A stretch of DNA of 64,000 nt from Rotaria macrura. Lineage: Eukaryota > Rotifera > Eurotatoria > Philodinida > Philodinidae. The stretch is taken from NCBI GenBank assembly GCA_900239685.1, contig OENT01000189.1:102911-166910 (forward strand), in the 5' to 3' direction. The notes under the pieces were generated by a model. It saw only the letters and a list, made by a program, of their open reading frames with translations. It did not search any database and was not told the DNA's origin. Both the position numbers and the translations under genes were made by a program. Of the stretch, positions 46,001 to 58,418 are shown one piece after another. Each line of letters starts with the position of its first letter. Positions within the stretch are counted from its first letter, which is position 1.

Positions 46001-49000
46001 TAATCAGTTATTACTCCTAATTTTTCTTTTGTGTTTTTTTTCTATACTCAACCTGTAAGACAATACATGTCATTGAACTGAATGTCATCATCAGTATTTG
46101 AATAGATGAATAGCTATAAGTCCAATCCTATTTATTATATAATATTTCTTTTACTAATAATGCATATGTACTCAACTAGTCATCGCCTCTTTATTACAAC
46201 CATATTAATCTTTTACACTATAAATGCACACATGTTGACAGTCAAGAAACAAGATACATTCTTGAACTGAAGATCAATAGTAAGAATAATAATTTATCGA
46301 GCGAAAAATTTCTTCAATGATTAAAGTTTGATGAAGGATAAGAGAAACAACTGAACATACCTCTATTCTCTAGTAATGAAATAGGATAGTAGCAGTTACG
46401 TACCTTGGAATGAAACAATTTAATAATGCACATACAGTAGTGGTAGTGGTCATAGTGAGATGTGACGCAAGATCTAAAGTGCCATGAGCAAGCAAAAAAG
46501 TAACTATCTCATACACTGATGAGATCAAACGCTAATGGACTAAACGCAACACATCAGGCTTATCAACATGATGATAGCGAGTTACAAGTCAATTAGAGAT
46601 AAACTTTCAAGATATGAAAAATGAATCTATAAATGCAACATCGTTTATTGAACAAGTAGTCTATTGTCATCAAAATAATAGCGATTATTTATTATCGCAA
46701 GACTTTGTTCTAGATAAGTCACAGAAAACTATTTCGATTTTATCACAATGGCAGTCTCTTGTAACGATACTTTATTTATTATAAACATTCGTGCTAATCG
46801 CTTGACCGCCTCACGACTGTCCAAGAGGCAGTACAATACATGCATCACTAATGATATGATGATGATGATGATGACTACCATCATGTTCATGTTATATTAC
46901 AGGTTTATTCAACAAGATGACAGCACAGTCGACTGTATGCGCAATGTGACACAATCGTAACTAGAACAATTTCTTCATTCAACTGAATGAATTTAACTAT
47001 TTAACAAATACATAACTATAAGTTATGTTTGATCAAATATTATGTACGCGTGATGATTTTCAAATATTGCACAACATCTACAGAATCTACATGGTTCATC
47101 AAACTAAGTAACTGACTGGAAACTTACTTGTTTAAACATATGAACAATATTGATGGCATAATTGAATGTGTCGAAGGAATTGATAAAAATCTAGTTTGAT
47201 TGGGTGTTAAACATACATTATGATAACAGAATAATGATAATTCTTTTCTTCCATTCAGTCTGAATGTTAAGTTTCTATAATAAAGCAACTCTATTGAGTA
47301 TGAGTTGAATGATTAAAATAGGTACTATTCTCTTTGAAACAGATTCTATTGTTAAAACAGAAGGGAATATAGGCGTGCATAGAAAAGAACAAAAAAAGAA
47401 AAGAAACGATTGACATTCTTCAAAATAATTTTAAGAACGATGAAGAAGACGACAACGATAAAGAAATTGACGAGAGGCGTTAATATCGATGAATGGAGAT
47501 TGACTCATAAGACAACAAGACGTTAAATTATGATCATTTGCACAAGAGTGAAAAATTAGCTTAAATGCACGAAGAATTTTTACTAAATATACATATATAT
47601 ATATATATGTACAGGCACTCAACTAATGTGTTCACACTCGAACATTGTTAATAATGATACTAATGACAAAAGAATACGATAAAGACAAAAGTAAAATAAT
47701 TAGATCAAATGGTTGCCACCACAGGAGACTATAGTCTTGCGTTTTTTTTAATCCATCTGTGAACCTATTTCTATCTAAATGTACTGACAGTGTTACTAAC
47801 GAATGTAACGCGCAAAGAAAGAATAAGAATTTGAAATCGGAAATCCTACCGTTACATGAAGATACGGAAACAGCATTACTAGAATATCTGATCGAATGTG
47901 AAAGAAAGAGAAAAAGAAATGAATAAAAAGCTTGTCTATTTTTCAACCAACTTTATTAAACATGATATTTTGTCTCAGAACGGGAACTGTCTCTGTAATG
48001 TTACAAAACTTCTAATCATCTATTTAGTATAGAGTGTTTATTCAACTAAAATATGCTATAAACAAACAGTTTCCTTTGCAGATTGTCAAATTTAATGATA
48101 GTTATAGAGTGTTCTATGAGAAAAGAAAATCAATTTCATTGTTTCAAACTGAATGGAATGAAAACGATTGTTTGTTTACCTTTCACTATTTTGAATTCTC
48201 TAATCATAGAGGCACTCAATCTAATTGATAATACATTTCATGTGGAAGCCGTATGATTGAGAGGCTGTTCATGGTTTGCATTTCAGGACAGAATAAAAGA
48301 CATGGAAAGAAGAAAAATGAGAAAGAGGGGGAAATCAGTATGACCATCAATTATATCATCGCATGATCCACATTCAAGTGTAGAACGTCGTTTTGTCACG
48401 CAAGATAATAGCAAGACAACGTTGAAGATCAAAGAGCTGGTCATTGAAGAGAATACATAACTAATATTTGAATGCATTCAGTCACCAGATGGTTCTTTAA
48501 TATTGTTCAACAAGGTAATAGAAGTGTAAAGAAAATAATTATCTATTTTTGATTGAGGTATTCATCACGTATGTGATATGTGATTGTATATTCATTTCGA
48601 GTATTTACAATGTTCGTACAACGCATAGCTTATTGACATTGAAGTAATTTTCCTATTCATTTATGTTGCAATATCTGTTTTCAATTTAGCTTTAGTCTAT
48701 CGATCGATTTAAGTAAAGATAAAAACGATCAGTCAAAATGAGAACGAACATGCCACCAAACTTTTTGTTGTCTTAACATGGACGTGCTCTTTCTTTCTCC
48801 TCTTTTTTTTGTATGTATTACTCACTTGATCTGACGAATGAGTTTCTACAAGATGATGAACTGTTTGATGAACCATGATCAACAACGGCCTTGTACCACC
48901 AGTAGGGTCATCTTTTTTTCTTTTTCTTTCTTATGACAATGTGCTACAAAAAGCAATTAGTTCACAGATGATAATAATAGATGAAACCATGACTATTGTG

Positions 49001-49942
49001 TTTTCCGGCTAAAGAAATTTCAACTGCTTCATCATGACTAATTATGCATGTGTAGAGAAACGGTTAACAGATCGAGATCGACTTCAAATGGTTTAGTGAG
49101 CATGCCTTTGTATACAATGCTTCCTTTGTTCATTCAATCGTATCATTCACGGTCTACATTCTAGTGGTCAAAAGTATGGATATAGTCATTCATGATGATT
49201 AACTGAGAAGAATTTTTATATAAAATTGCATAGAATGAACTATCTGACACTGTACAAAGATAGAAATCGAATTCTATCGTCAAACATAACAAAAATGCAT
49301 ATTCTTCATATTTAATTTATAGTATTATAATTATTTTATTGAAATAACAAGCGAACACGAGAAAAAAAATTAATTTTTGAACACATAGTAATAATAAGCG
49401 AAAGCAGTAAAACGATTTCACAAATGCATACGGACGAATGAGTATATTATTCCTATCTAGCTGAGATAAATCATTGGCATTTAAATTCTCGATAATGAAA
49501 AGTAACGGACGGGCTAATGTTCAATAATGAATTTTACAAAGCAAAACAATATATGTATACATATATATATATATATATATATAGAGATATATAAAGCAAA
49601 ACGAAAAAATGGAATGCAAATAAGACCAAAAAGAAAAAAGAAAGGAAAGATTCGATTGTCGTTAGATCAAAAGATATTTTGGAAAAGAAAATGGAATGGA
49701 GACTTTTTTTGTCATCATCGCGGCTCATCCGAAAAAAGACTAGAAATTAAAACGCACAAAGACATAAAAGATATTATTTACAAATTATAAAGACAAGCGA
49801 TGTTCACATGAAGCATATATTCGGTTCCACAGACCGGTCTTATTCGGTGTTGAATAAAATGAAAACAAAAAGAAAACAGGATATGCACCGGCGTTGACTT
49901 TAGAAGAGCTTAAAGTTCGTTGGGGTTCTTTGTTTTTTTCGT
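43011..49942. other. 6.9-kb gene-free region upstream of plexin
   Basis: Lies between the plexin start and the GIPC 3' end, both on the minus strand. No exon with a protein match was found. It contains scattered low-complexity tracts: TA runs near 45239-45252, 47591-47608 and 49558-49582, GA runs near 44370 and 45416-45433, and an ATG-repeat patch near 46857-46873. Its size, exceptional in this gene-dense window, and its place upstream of a developmental receptor suggest regulatory DNA or 5' untranslated exons, but no site can be named. Confidence 0.45.
49558..49582. repeat. AT microsatellite
   Basis: About twelve AT dinucleotides in the gene-free region, a few hundred bases after the GIPC stop codon. 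Confidence 0.65.
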
Positions 49943-51875
49943 TTATAATCGTTCGTCTTCATACTCTTTGTCTTTTATTCGTCCAGCTTTAATATCATCA
50001 ATAGCAGCCCATAAATCAAAAATAAATTCATCAGTGAAATTAAATGCACCAATTTCTGATTCATCAATAGCCATGGCAAAATCACTGGGATTCTTTTTAT
50101 TTTGAGCAAAATCCCAAATTTGTTGTGCTAAAAATTTAAGAAACAGAAACATATTTTATTTTCATCAGAAAATAATAGTTCAAATCTCAGACAAAGCTGA
50201 AACATGATATTAATATCATTTTTTTTATCAAATTTTCCTAATGATTATCATCATTGATTTGAGAACTTACCTAGATCAGAATCGTTGATACCCATAAATG
50301 TTTCGAGCAGTCCATTGATACGATCGATTGCTTTAACCATGGTATCATCAATATCTTCAACACTTGCTCGACCATCAGCTTTGAATCGAAGAGTTTTTGT
50401 ACCATTTTTAACGTCTCCTGTCTTACGGCCACGTTTAGCTGGTTCAATATCTGCAAATGAATGGCAATATAAATGCATAACGTGACAATATCAGACTACT
50501 ATTTTTCTAGCTTTGAACCGTGCATAAACTTTACTCAATTCTCACAAGGAAGTCCTTTGAAGTGAGTCTAAATATAATGATCTGATATTATCACTCGTGA
50601 TAAAAACGAGATTCAATTCGAAGAGAATCAAAAACATATATATAATTTTTAGAAAAAACCATTTCTAGTTTTATACTCATTGCTAGTTGTATTCTAGAAG
50701 AAATCGAATGAAACAATATTCTCGATGAGATTTTCTCCATAATTCATGGAAGAAAATACTATATCGATCTTATTGTTTATGAGCACAAACTCAGATAGAA
50801 AAAGAGCATTGTTAAATCTCGATCATGTCTATCTTTCATGCTGAAAAAACATAGAAATAAACTTCAAATCTGGATTGAGTGCATTGTTTCGTGATCAGAA
50901 CGATTAGGAAAGGATGCATGATATGGAAAAAGAAATTTTAAATTGCAAAAAAAAATGTCTATAGGAATCTACAACTTATTTAGATATTAATTTGTCCTTC
51001 TTCAGGTAAATTAATATACGTACGGAATCCAAAAGCATTCGGTTCAACTACACGCATGGTAAATGTTGAACCAACAGGCAGATCTTTAAGCATTTTAGCG
51101 ACTTCAAAATGTCGTGATCCAATTAATGATTTATCATTGATTTTTTCAATATGATCACCAACTTTGACTAATGTTTTAAGTCGATCAATTATACTTCCTT
51201 CTTTGATTCGTTTAATAAAAGCATAACCTATGTTGAAGAACCAAATAAAAAGAATATCAAAATCATTTTTTTGTCTTTTTATATCCATTGAAAAACAAAC
51301 CTGCTCCATTGTCTGTTATTGTTAATCCAAGAGCAGCTTCAGATTTAACAATATCGATTTCTTTCGGTTGTCCTTTAACATGAGCAAAAATAAAATCAGT
51401 CAAACCAATTTGCCCACCCAACAATTGACTCATATCAATTTTATGTGTATTCAAAGTGCAAAAAAGAATCTTAGAAATAAAATAATACATCGAATGAATT
51501 TATATTATTGTCAAACAATAATTTATTTACAGTTTGCACTGGAATTTCAAAGCAATCAGCTATTTTTTGATACAATTCTCTAACATTACTAAAACCTGAT
51601 ATGAGACCAGTTGGACTGCCATGTGCTAATTGACAATGAAAAATAAGTTTTGGAGGATCAACACGAGCATCACCATTCGATGAACTCGTCGTTGAACGAC
51701 GACTACTTGATGAAGAAAATGATGATGGTCGGCTAGATGATGTTGCTGCTGATGGATTTGCAATAGGAGAATATGTATGAGCCGTCGTATCCGATGTTGT
51801 TGGATTCGTACCAGTTATAGGATCATCCTTTTTCGTTTGAGATTTTCGTTTTGGTGGAAAGATTGGCATATTCAA
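49943..51875 (-). CDS. GIPC: GIPC family PDZ adaptor, complete in 5 exons
   Basis: Cytoplasmic adaptor that links receptor tails to myosin VI during endocytic trafficking. Exons 51875-51531, 51469-51301, 51227-51024, 50450-50271 and 50127-49943 join in phase to 360 residues (human GIPC1 333). After a Ser-rich leader, the GH1 domain begins [15 protein letters not shown] (about 76-90) and continues [20 protein letters not shown]. The PDZ domain (about 152-240) has [12 protein letters not shown] as its ligand-binding loop and [15 protein letters not shown]. The GH2 domain at the C terminus includes [11 protein letters not shown] and [20 protein letters not shown], the myosin VI-binding region. 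The exon 3 donor was set at TTCC-GTACGT because it is the only nearby donor that keeps phase with the next exon. Co-location with plexin may be chance, although GIPC proteins are known to bind plexin tails in vertebrates. Confidence 0.93.
50451..51023 (-). other. GIPC intron 3 (573 bp)
   Basis: GTACGT donor, TTTGCAG acceptor. AT-rich, nothing nested recognised. Confidence 0.6.
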
Positions 51876-52398
51876 TGATGATCGATGGCAAATTAGTTTA
51901 CTTTTGTGTTCTATTCACATAAACAAAATCTAGAATAGAATATCAGAATGGTTGGTTGGCATATTCATGTGTATAAAATTGTAAACACTTGAATACATGC
52001 TATTCATTGACAACCTTTAGTCAATAAAACTGTCGCATGTCGTCTCTCTCGTTACGTTCGATTGTGGGATGCATTTAGTCAAATAAATAAATAAGATGCA
52101 AATCAATGTTGTTTATTTATTTATTTTTCAACATATATGTCTATGATTGGTCGTTTCGTTCCAACAATCAGAGAAGCATAGTTCACGAGATATTTTCTCC
52201 TTGGCAACATTTACAATTATGGTACTGTCATAGAAAGAACAAAACACAAAAGTCATTCTTCATTTTTTGTTATTGTATTTTTGCATTGGAAGCCATTCTC
52301 TGTTGTTATTATAGGAAAAAGAAAAAGGAATACATCAACCTTCAACTTCTTGTAAACATTATGTTAACATCGATGCGATTTTTATAAATTCTCTTACT
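51876..52398. promoter_or_regulatory. Bidirectional intergenic region between GIPC and SMKR1
   Basis: The two genes start divergently about 520 bases apart, so both promoters should lie here. No clear TATA box or binding site could be assigned. Confidence 0.4.
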
Positions 52399-52694
52399 AT
52401 GGTAAGGTATAACAATGTTCCTTTATTCACATGTCATTTTTTTCCTACGATCTTATATAGCCATCAAAAAAAGTTAAATCAGCTAAGACAGCACGTGCTA
52501 CGAGTGCATCACCAAAACGCAAGGCTCGTGCTAAAAGTGCTGACGTACGTCCAGAAGTCGATGTTTTATCTCCAGCCGCTATAATCAATGCATATTATAT
52601 ATGCCACAATGTTGCAGATTGTTTAGATGCACGAGGTTTTCCATGGGAAGGAGCTAAGAAAGGCAAAAAGAAGAAAAAAAAGAAGAAATCGTGA
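52399..52694 (+). CDS. SMKR1: Small lysine-rich protein 1 homologue
   Basis: A 78-residue basic protein of unknown biochemical role. Exon 1 contributes only the ATG (52399-52401), directly followed by the donor GTAAGG. Exon 2 is 52461-52694, after a 59-base intron ending TATATAG. The diagnostic core is [20 protein letters not shown] followed by [12 protein letters not shown], which closely matches the vertebrate SMKR1 core as I recall it. A Lys/Ser/Ala-rich leader precedes it and a poly-Lys tail ends it. The start is supported because the second exon opens Pro-Ser-Lys-Lys after Met, as in the human protein, and because no other in-frame start precedes the core closely. Confidence 0.85.
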
Positions 52695-52874
52695 ATTATT
52701 GCGCTTATTATTTTCCTGCCTTCATATTATATTTGCATTCGTATTTTAAATGTTGTGAATATGCTTATTTTATCTTTCACTCATTTATACATGATGAACT
52801 TATGCCTTATGAAAAATTAGAGTCTTACATATTTTTGCTTTTTTCATGTTCCGACAAGTTCTTTATTGAAAATG

Positions 52875-52880
52875 AATAAA
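52875..52880 (+). terminator. Polyadenylation signal AATAAA of SMKR1
   Basis: First clear AATAAA after the SMKR1 stop, about 180 bases downstream. Confidence 0.45.
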
Positions 52881-53204
52881 AGACAGTTATTCACTGTGGA
52901 ATTCTTTGAATCCGTACAATAGAGTATCTTTTATTTTTATTTGACTAATCGCTATTCGAGACACTGACAACGTTAGTACGAACGACGAACATGTATCGAT
53001 GTACTCACTGACAAAAACTATGTGAAAAAAAAGACAATAAAAATCAAAAATATCAACAAAAAACGTTGTTTAGAGAACCAAGATTTCAATCTGCAAAAAA
53101 AAACACTTTTATTCTTTCACAGTACATATAAATGCAATTTTCTATAGAAATATTAAACAAAGATAACAGTATGATAGATATAATAATGTGTATAGATTAT
53201 TTAT
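52881..53204. other. Intergenic stretch between convergent SMKR1 and MMD
   Basis: AT-rich 3' flanking DNA of both genes. Nothing else recognised. Confidence 0.45.
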
Positions 53205-54265
53205 TCAAGTTACGATCGATGTTGACATATCTCCTGAAGATAGTGACGGTATGAGAAGATAAGTGTAGATTGCATAGTAATGAATAGCAGCACCGAAAAA
53301 AACAAAACAATGCCAAATGGCATGTGCGAATGGAATGATACCATCGCACTTGAAGAAAAAAATTCCTGACAAGAAAACTAGACCACCAATAGCTAATTCG
53401 AATATACCCGTATGATCAGCCTATGATTAATAAATCAATAAACAAAAGTATGTGTATTCATCATCTTCAAGTCAAGTGTTTAAACAAACCATGTCAACTA
53501 TAACAATGGCAGGAAAAACACCAACAATAACATAGAAACATGTTTCAAGCCATTTGTATTTTTCATGAAAGACAATCTGATACGTCATGCCTAATAAAGC
53601 CATTACCCACACGATAGTCACACTGTAAGTCACTGGGAAAACTTCAGTTGGACGAATGAGAAGCCTAAGTAAAACAAAAACAGATCGATTAGAAGCTTTT
53701 AATCGACTTGAATGTCAACAATGCATACCATGGTGTATAGCTTGCACTGATAAAAATGTAAATAATGGCTCGATCTACTCGATGTAATAAACGCTTGACT
53801 ATTGAATGTCTATAAGAAGAATAAAATTTACATTCATTACGATGTTAAAATAATATTATTCTTACCTGTACGTTGGATGAAAGCATGAACAATGAAAAAA
53901 GGTTGAAGATGAAAAGAGAAAAATTAGAGCATTACCATAAATAATACTACTCCAATATTGTGCTGGTGTTTTCGCACGAGATATTAGTCGTTGAGCAGCA
54001 ATTAACGATGGAATAATTAGAAAGCCATGTGTTAAACAATTGGCTGTGTGTTCTTCATGCGGAAGAAAAACGAGATCAACAAAAATTATCGATTTCAAAA
54101 TAGAAAGAATTTACCATGAGTTGTTGGTACATAAGCTCGATTCGTTGTTCTTTCATTCATAAAACGACGCCAAGACTTATGACTGTTTCCTTTTTTTGAT
54201 AAGGATGATTCCTCATTGAGGTGATTGTCAGTCTCACAAGGAAATTTTCGCTTCGTTATATTCAT
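53205..54265 (-). CDS. MMD: PAQR family membrane protein, MMD (PAQR10/11) type
   Basis: Seven-helix Golgi/endomembrane protein of the haemolysin III-related progestin and adipoQ receptor family; vertebrate MMD proteins hold Ras signalling at the Golgi. Exons 54265-54115, 54052-53866, 53809-53729, 53664-53490 and 53420-53205 join in phase to 269 residues (human MMD 238). Family marks in order: RRFMNER before the first helix, [24 protein letters not shown] with its first conserved His, [19 protein letters not shown], then [20 protein letters not shown] and the terminal [20 protein letters not shown] with [11 protein letters not shown]. The His residues of the putative metal site are present. 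The N-terminal cytosolic leader is about 30 residues longer than in vertebrates and hydrophilic. All introns are short, about 55-75 bases. Confidence 0.92.
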
Positions 54266-55524
54266 GTTGCAAGATATAACTAAAGTAATAAAAAGGAGAA
54301 CATAGTTTCATTGATACTTGACAGTTTTCATTGTAGAACAAAATAAATCCTCAACTATGTTTTTCGTTGTAGTTGCAACATTGTCTTTGCATTATAATAA
54401 AAAGAAGCCCAACAACACATTATGGGAAAAAAATAATAAAATAGGAAATGATCTGTTGATACTTCAGGCGTATCCATGAAAAACATGTGTCATCAAAAGC
54501 CACATAAAACACATGCCATGTTGTCAAATAGCCAGAATATTACCATAGATGTCGCACAGAGTCAGATTGTCTTTATGTTCATCACATTCACTATCATTGT
54601 GAATTAATGCTGGTGTATAAGACAAAACGAAAGAACTATCGAAACAATTAAAAAAACAATAGAATTTGAACAAAATAAACATACGTACAGTTAGTGTATG
54701 GCTTCTTTCTATTCAATAAGTATAGATCCTTAATTGATCTTACTGGTAATAAATGATGGGGCTTCAATAATAAAATCAATGAAAAATTTTCAAGGTAACA
54801 GAAACACATCAAATAGACATCAAACCAATTCAAGCAAAAACTTATCCGATTCAATAGATATTGTACGCAGAAAAAAGTCTATCCGGGCATAGCAGATAAC
54901 ACAATCATTCGTGTTTACATTAAAATAAGTTTCGAAATGTTCTTGCTTGTCAAATATCACAGTGTTAGTTATCCCTCTTTGCTTTATGACTTGAGAATCT
55001 CTTATGTGGAATATTTTTTTTTGTATTAACAACGTATGTAGTATTAAACATCTCACTGAGAAATTATACTCTTGAAAATTGGTAAAGGAGGACATCAGAT
55101 TATATAGATTTGATAATAGAGGTGAAAGCTATACACAAATAAATTTCAACTTTATTTGGCTTCATACTTCATACACATCAGCATAGTATCATTTTACAAC
55201 AGAACGATTTCTACATGTGTTCAACATTCACGGAACATTTTATGAGCGAGAGAAACGAACGATGTTTATCTTTTGTTAGTTTCAACACTTGCATGGCGAA
55301 GAACGTTGAACTAACATTAGATGAGATCTTTGTTTTTCGATGATATCATAATTCCAACAAATAAATCATCCGATTGTTGGAGGACTCGGTCATTTCATTC
55401 TTATTCACCTAATAATATTCGATATCAGATTCAATAAGTTGAAAAGAATTTACTTCTTTTTTAGGATTTCGAAATCAATAGAGAATGATTTACTTGATCA
55501 ACTAAAACTACAATCTTATTTCAG
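54266..55524. other. Intergenic stretch upstream of MMD
   Basis: AT-rich; contains the presumed MMD promoter. No exon with a protein match was found. Confidence 0.4.
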
Positions 55525-55703
55525 TTGATGTGTTCGCTCACATTACTATAAGTATTTTATTAAAATTGAATCCATTTATAAAATTTACTGGCAGTAGTAA
55601 TATTCGTCTTGTGTATCAGTCGGTAAATTGTATACCATTGATCGCTCTTGGCTTAAAAGAATATTTTAGTGTTTCAAGACGTTTACATCCGTTAAAATTG
55701 CAG
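55525..55703 (+). CDS. Orphan exon-like segment, unrecognised
   Basis: An open stretch of 59 codons lies exactly between a TTTCAG acceptor and a CAG-GTATTA donor, entering in phase 2 and leaving in phase 0. The predicted peptide includes ITISILLKLNPFIKFTG, LVYQSVNCIPLIALGLKEYF and SRRLHPLKLQ, which looks protein-like but matches no family I know. No partner exon with compatible splice sites was found nearby. It may be a relic of a gene or part of one whose other exons I missed. Confidence 0.25.
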
Positions 55704-56640
55704 GTATTATCCGAAACTGAACAAGGAATATCTTATTCCTATAATGTTTGATTCTCATATTGAATAATAAATAAAGTTTACCGCATATGATGCTCTCTTT
55801 TCAGCTAACTATGGCTATAAAAAAAATCAATGATGTGAACGCTGCTGTTGTCATCAATATTCGTTTCATTCTCAGTTGGCAATCCTTTTTATCGTGATTG
55901 ATATAGGAATTACATTGAACTCGGTGGTTGATAAAATTCAGTGTATGGAAAATAAATCAGTCAGATTACTGAAAAAAATGTGCATTGATTGAAATATTTT
56001 GGATGAAAAAAGAATCCGCTAGGCAACCATTAATCTATGTAATGTCAACTTCACTTTATTTATACTACTCTATCAGTAGACAACTGTAAGATAAGAAAAT
56101 GTTTGTATTCATCTCTTGGAAATGGCAGATTTATTAAAATTATAATCAAACTTAAGAAACACGCGTTCATCACCGTTCATGTGAGAATGAGCTGAATACA
56201 TTCCAATCACATGCAATAGGACATAGTTAATACTACAGGTTTTGTTCAAAATGACAGTAAAAACTAGAAGAAGTATATGTTGTCAGAATCATGTCATGTT
56301 TTTATATGAAATGCTAGAGTTCTTCTCTTTTCTATGTAGCTAACATCATGTTGTAACAAAATTTTCATCCAAAGTAATACATCCTCGAAACCTCAGAGAT
56401 ATAAGTATTCGCCACAATCAATGAATTTCAGTGCTGAATACAGTTTGTTTATAACTGAGTGATAAATTCGCATAAGATACAGAGAAATGTAATCAAATAC
56501 AGTGGAATTCAACTTCTATGTGAATATCCATCACAGTGATCATAATATTTCCGTGATCATATTATGCCAATCGCAAGCAGTTCATTCTGGAAATTGGACT
56601 TATCTAAGTACAAAAATATTTGTCATTTTTCAATGCAGCC
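55704..56640. other. Intergenic stretch, nothing recognised
   Basis: AT-rich DNA up to the 3' end of the LicD-family gene. A short inverted pair, TCACAGTGATCATAATAT and ATATTTCCGTGATCATATTA, lies near 56531-56567 but has no clear role. Confidence 0.4.
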
Positions 56641-58219
56641 CTATCGAATTGTGTGCATATATCGATTTCCATACATATGAGTCAGATGCTCGTGAACATT
56701 ATCAAGAGTTGTAAACGTTCGCTCATCAATGATAACTTTTCTATGGAAGGAAATAGGTGACAACAATGAATGTTTTGGTTGCAAAGTAAATATTGAAGTA
56801 TTCGCTGATCGAACTGTTGTTTTTCTCCACGTGAAATATAAGTCAACATAAGCAGCTAAATCAGTGATATACGCTGGCGATCTATGAGAAACACTTTGTG
56901 TGTTGAGCCAAGTCACGGCCGAGGTATTCTTATGTACACAAATGCGTGTAATACCAAGAGTCTACAATAAAAAAAGCAATCAATTAGTGATAATAAGCTG
57001 GATTATTATCACTATCAATTATTTAAAATCAATATTGGTCAAATAAATAGTTTTTCCAAGCCTTTATATTTCATCAACTTTTGCATCTACGATCCAGTTT
57101 TAGGCATTATGATGCTGGAAATTTTTCTTTACTGCTTTAAGAACCCTTTCTTTTATGTTTGTTTTTCTATGTCGTGTTTAAAACGAACTCTTTTGAAAAC
57201 TTCATGGAATTTTTGTGCGAAAACCTAGTTCCCATGTCGACGATTAAGAATTAGAAGAATATATCTCAAATTAAATATGAACTGAAAGCAAGAAGATATC
57301 AAGAATCTTCGTAGCGTATTATAATAATTTTTCTCTGTTTTCAAAAACTGACAGCTATGTAATATTGATATTTATACTTGATGCGTCTGAAACTTGATTT
57401 TTTTCAATTTTCATTCCAATGAACAATGCAAAATAAAAGAAAGAACAAAAGCAATAGTCATTGAATTTACTGGCAGGCACACTTGATATTCTCAGTGAAA
57501 AGATTTCACACATCAACTGTTGAACTTGAATTATGTGACATTGGTAGTCTTTCTCATAAAATAAAAGACACAGCGTATCTGACAAAATAATCGAGATACA
57601 ATCTGTAAACTAGTAGCACTTCTAAAAATGATCATTCTGTCAATACAAAGTCAAAATAATCGTTTTTCTTGTTTAAGTTGTCACTGTTTGACAATACCTT
57701 AAACATGTAATAGCCATGCTTCAAGAGTTCAAGATGTATCTCATTTGAACTCAAATAACTCTCGTTGAAAACACCAATATCAATGTCGTGCGTCCACGGA
57801 ATTATCGTCTGATTACGTACAGCACCGAGTAGAGTGCCATAGACAACTACATATGATAGGTTGCGCTGCCGAAAAAAATCATCCAAGAAAACAAGTAAAT
57901 GCTTGAGAATGTAGGCACAACACGTGTGATTCTTTGTCGTACATTCAGATGAATAGGAACATTCAAGAAAGGAACACTCTCTAACATGTCCTCGAATTCT
58001 GTTCCTGGTAATGAACCACATGATAAGTTCTCTAAAGATACCAAAATATAAATAAGAAATCAGGTGAAACGATACCTTGAATTTTTTCATTCTCTGTGTT
58101 CAAATGATTTTTTACCTCGATTCAGTGTTAACCATCAGTGCGAACCATGCCGTTATAACTACCATTGAGATTATGATATTGATGTGATAATTGCGATTGT
58201 TCTTTCTGAAACAACGCAT
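56641..58219 (-). CDS. LicD-family (fukutin-like) putative phosphosugar/phosphocholine transferase
   Basis: Predicted type II membrane protein of the Golgi lumen with a LicD nucleotidyltransferase fold, which in relatives moves phosphocholine or ribitol/glycerol phosphate onto glycans. Three exons, 58219-58116, 58031-57647 and 56961-56641, join to 269 residues. Residues 12-29 (INIIISMVVITAWFALMV) form a signal anchor. The core is VVYGTLLGAVRNQTIIPW, then THDIDIG, at about 98-121; the GTLLGAVR and PW-x-x-DxD pattern carries the metal-binding acids. Paired Cys residues (SFLECSYSSEC, CC) precede it, as in secreted relatives. The C-terminal exon has RICVHKN, YVDLYFTW and a closing HMYGNRYM resembling the end of the domain. 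The exon 2 donor (TTT-GTATTG) and a 685-base intron are the weakest part; an additional middle exon is possible. Acceptor substrate unknown. Confidence 0.7.
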
Positions 58220-58418
58220 TAGTTTTAGTTTTTTGTAGTTCCTAAATGAAAAGACAATATCAGAGCTTGCCGTATCTGTCCATTGTGTCTGTATAGAAAT
58301 CTCAATTCTAATAGTATATGCTGTTATGTCTATCGATTATGTATTCAGGTGTCATCTGCCCTGTTCACAAGTGATAATGCTACAGGAAAAATTACATAAT
58401 CAGCTATTTGCATAGTCT

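Noticed and set aside
47632-47946. 104-codon minus-strand frame in the gene-free block
   Set aside because: Random-looking hydrophobic and serine-rich composition, no splice sites or family match.
57847-58044. Alternative frame over the LicD exon
   Set aside because: The overlapping frame carries the conserved GTLLGAVR and DID motifs; this one has none.
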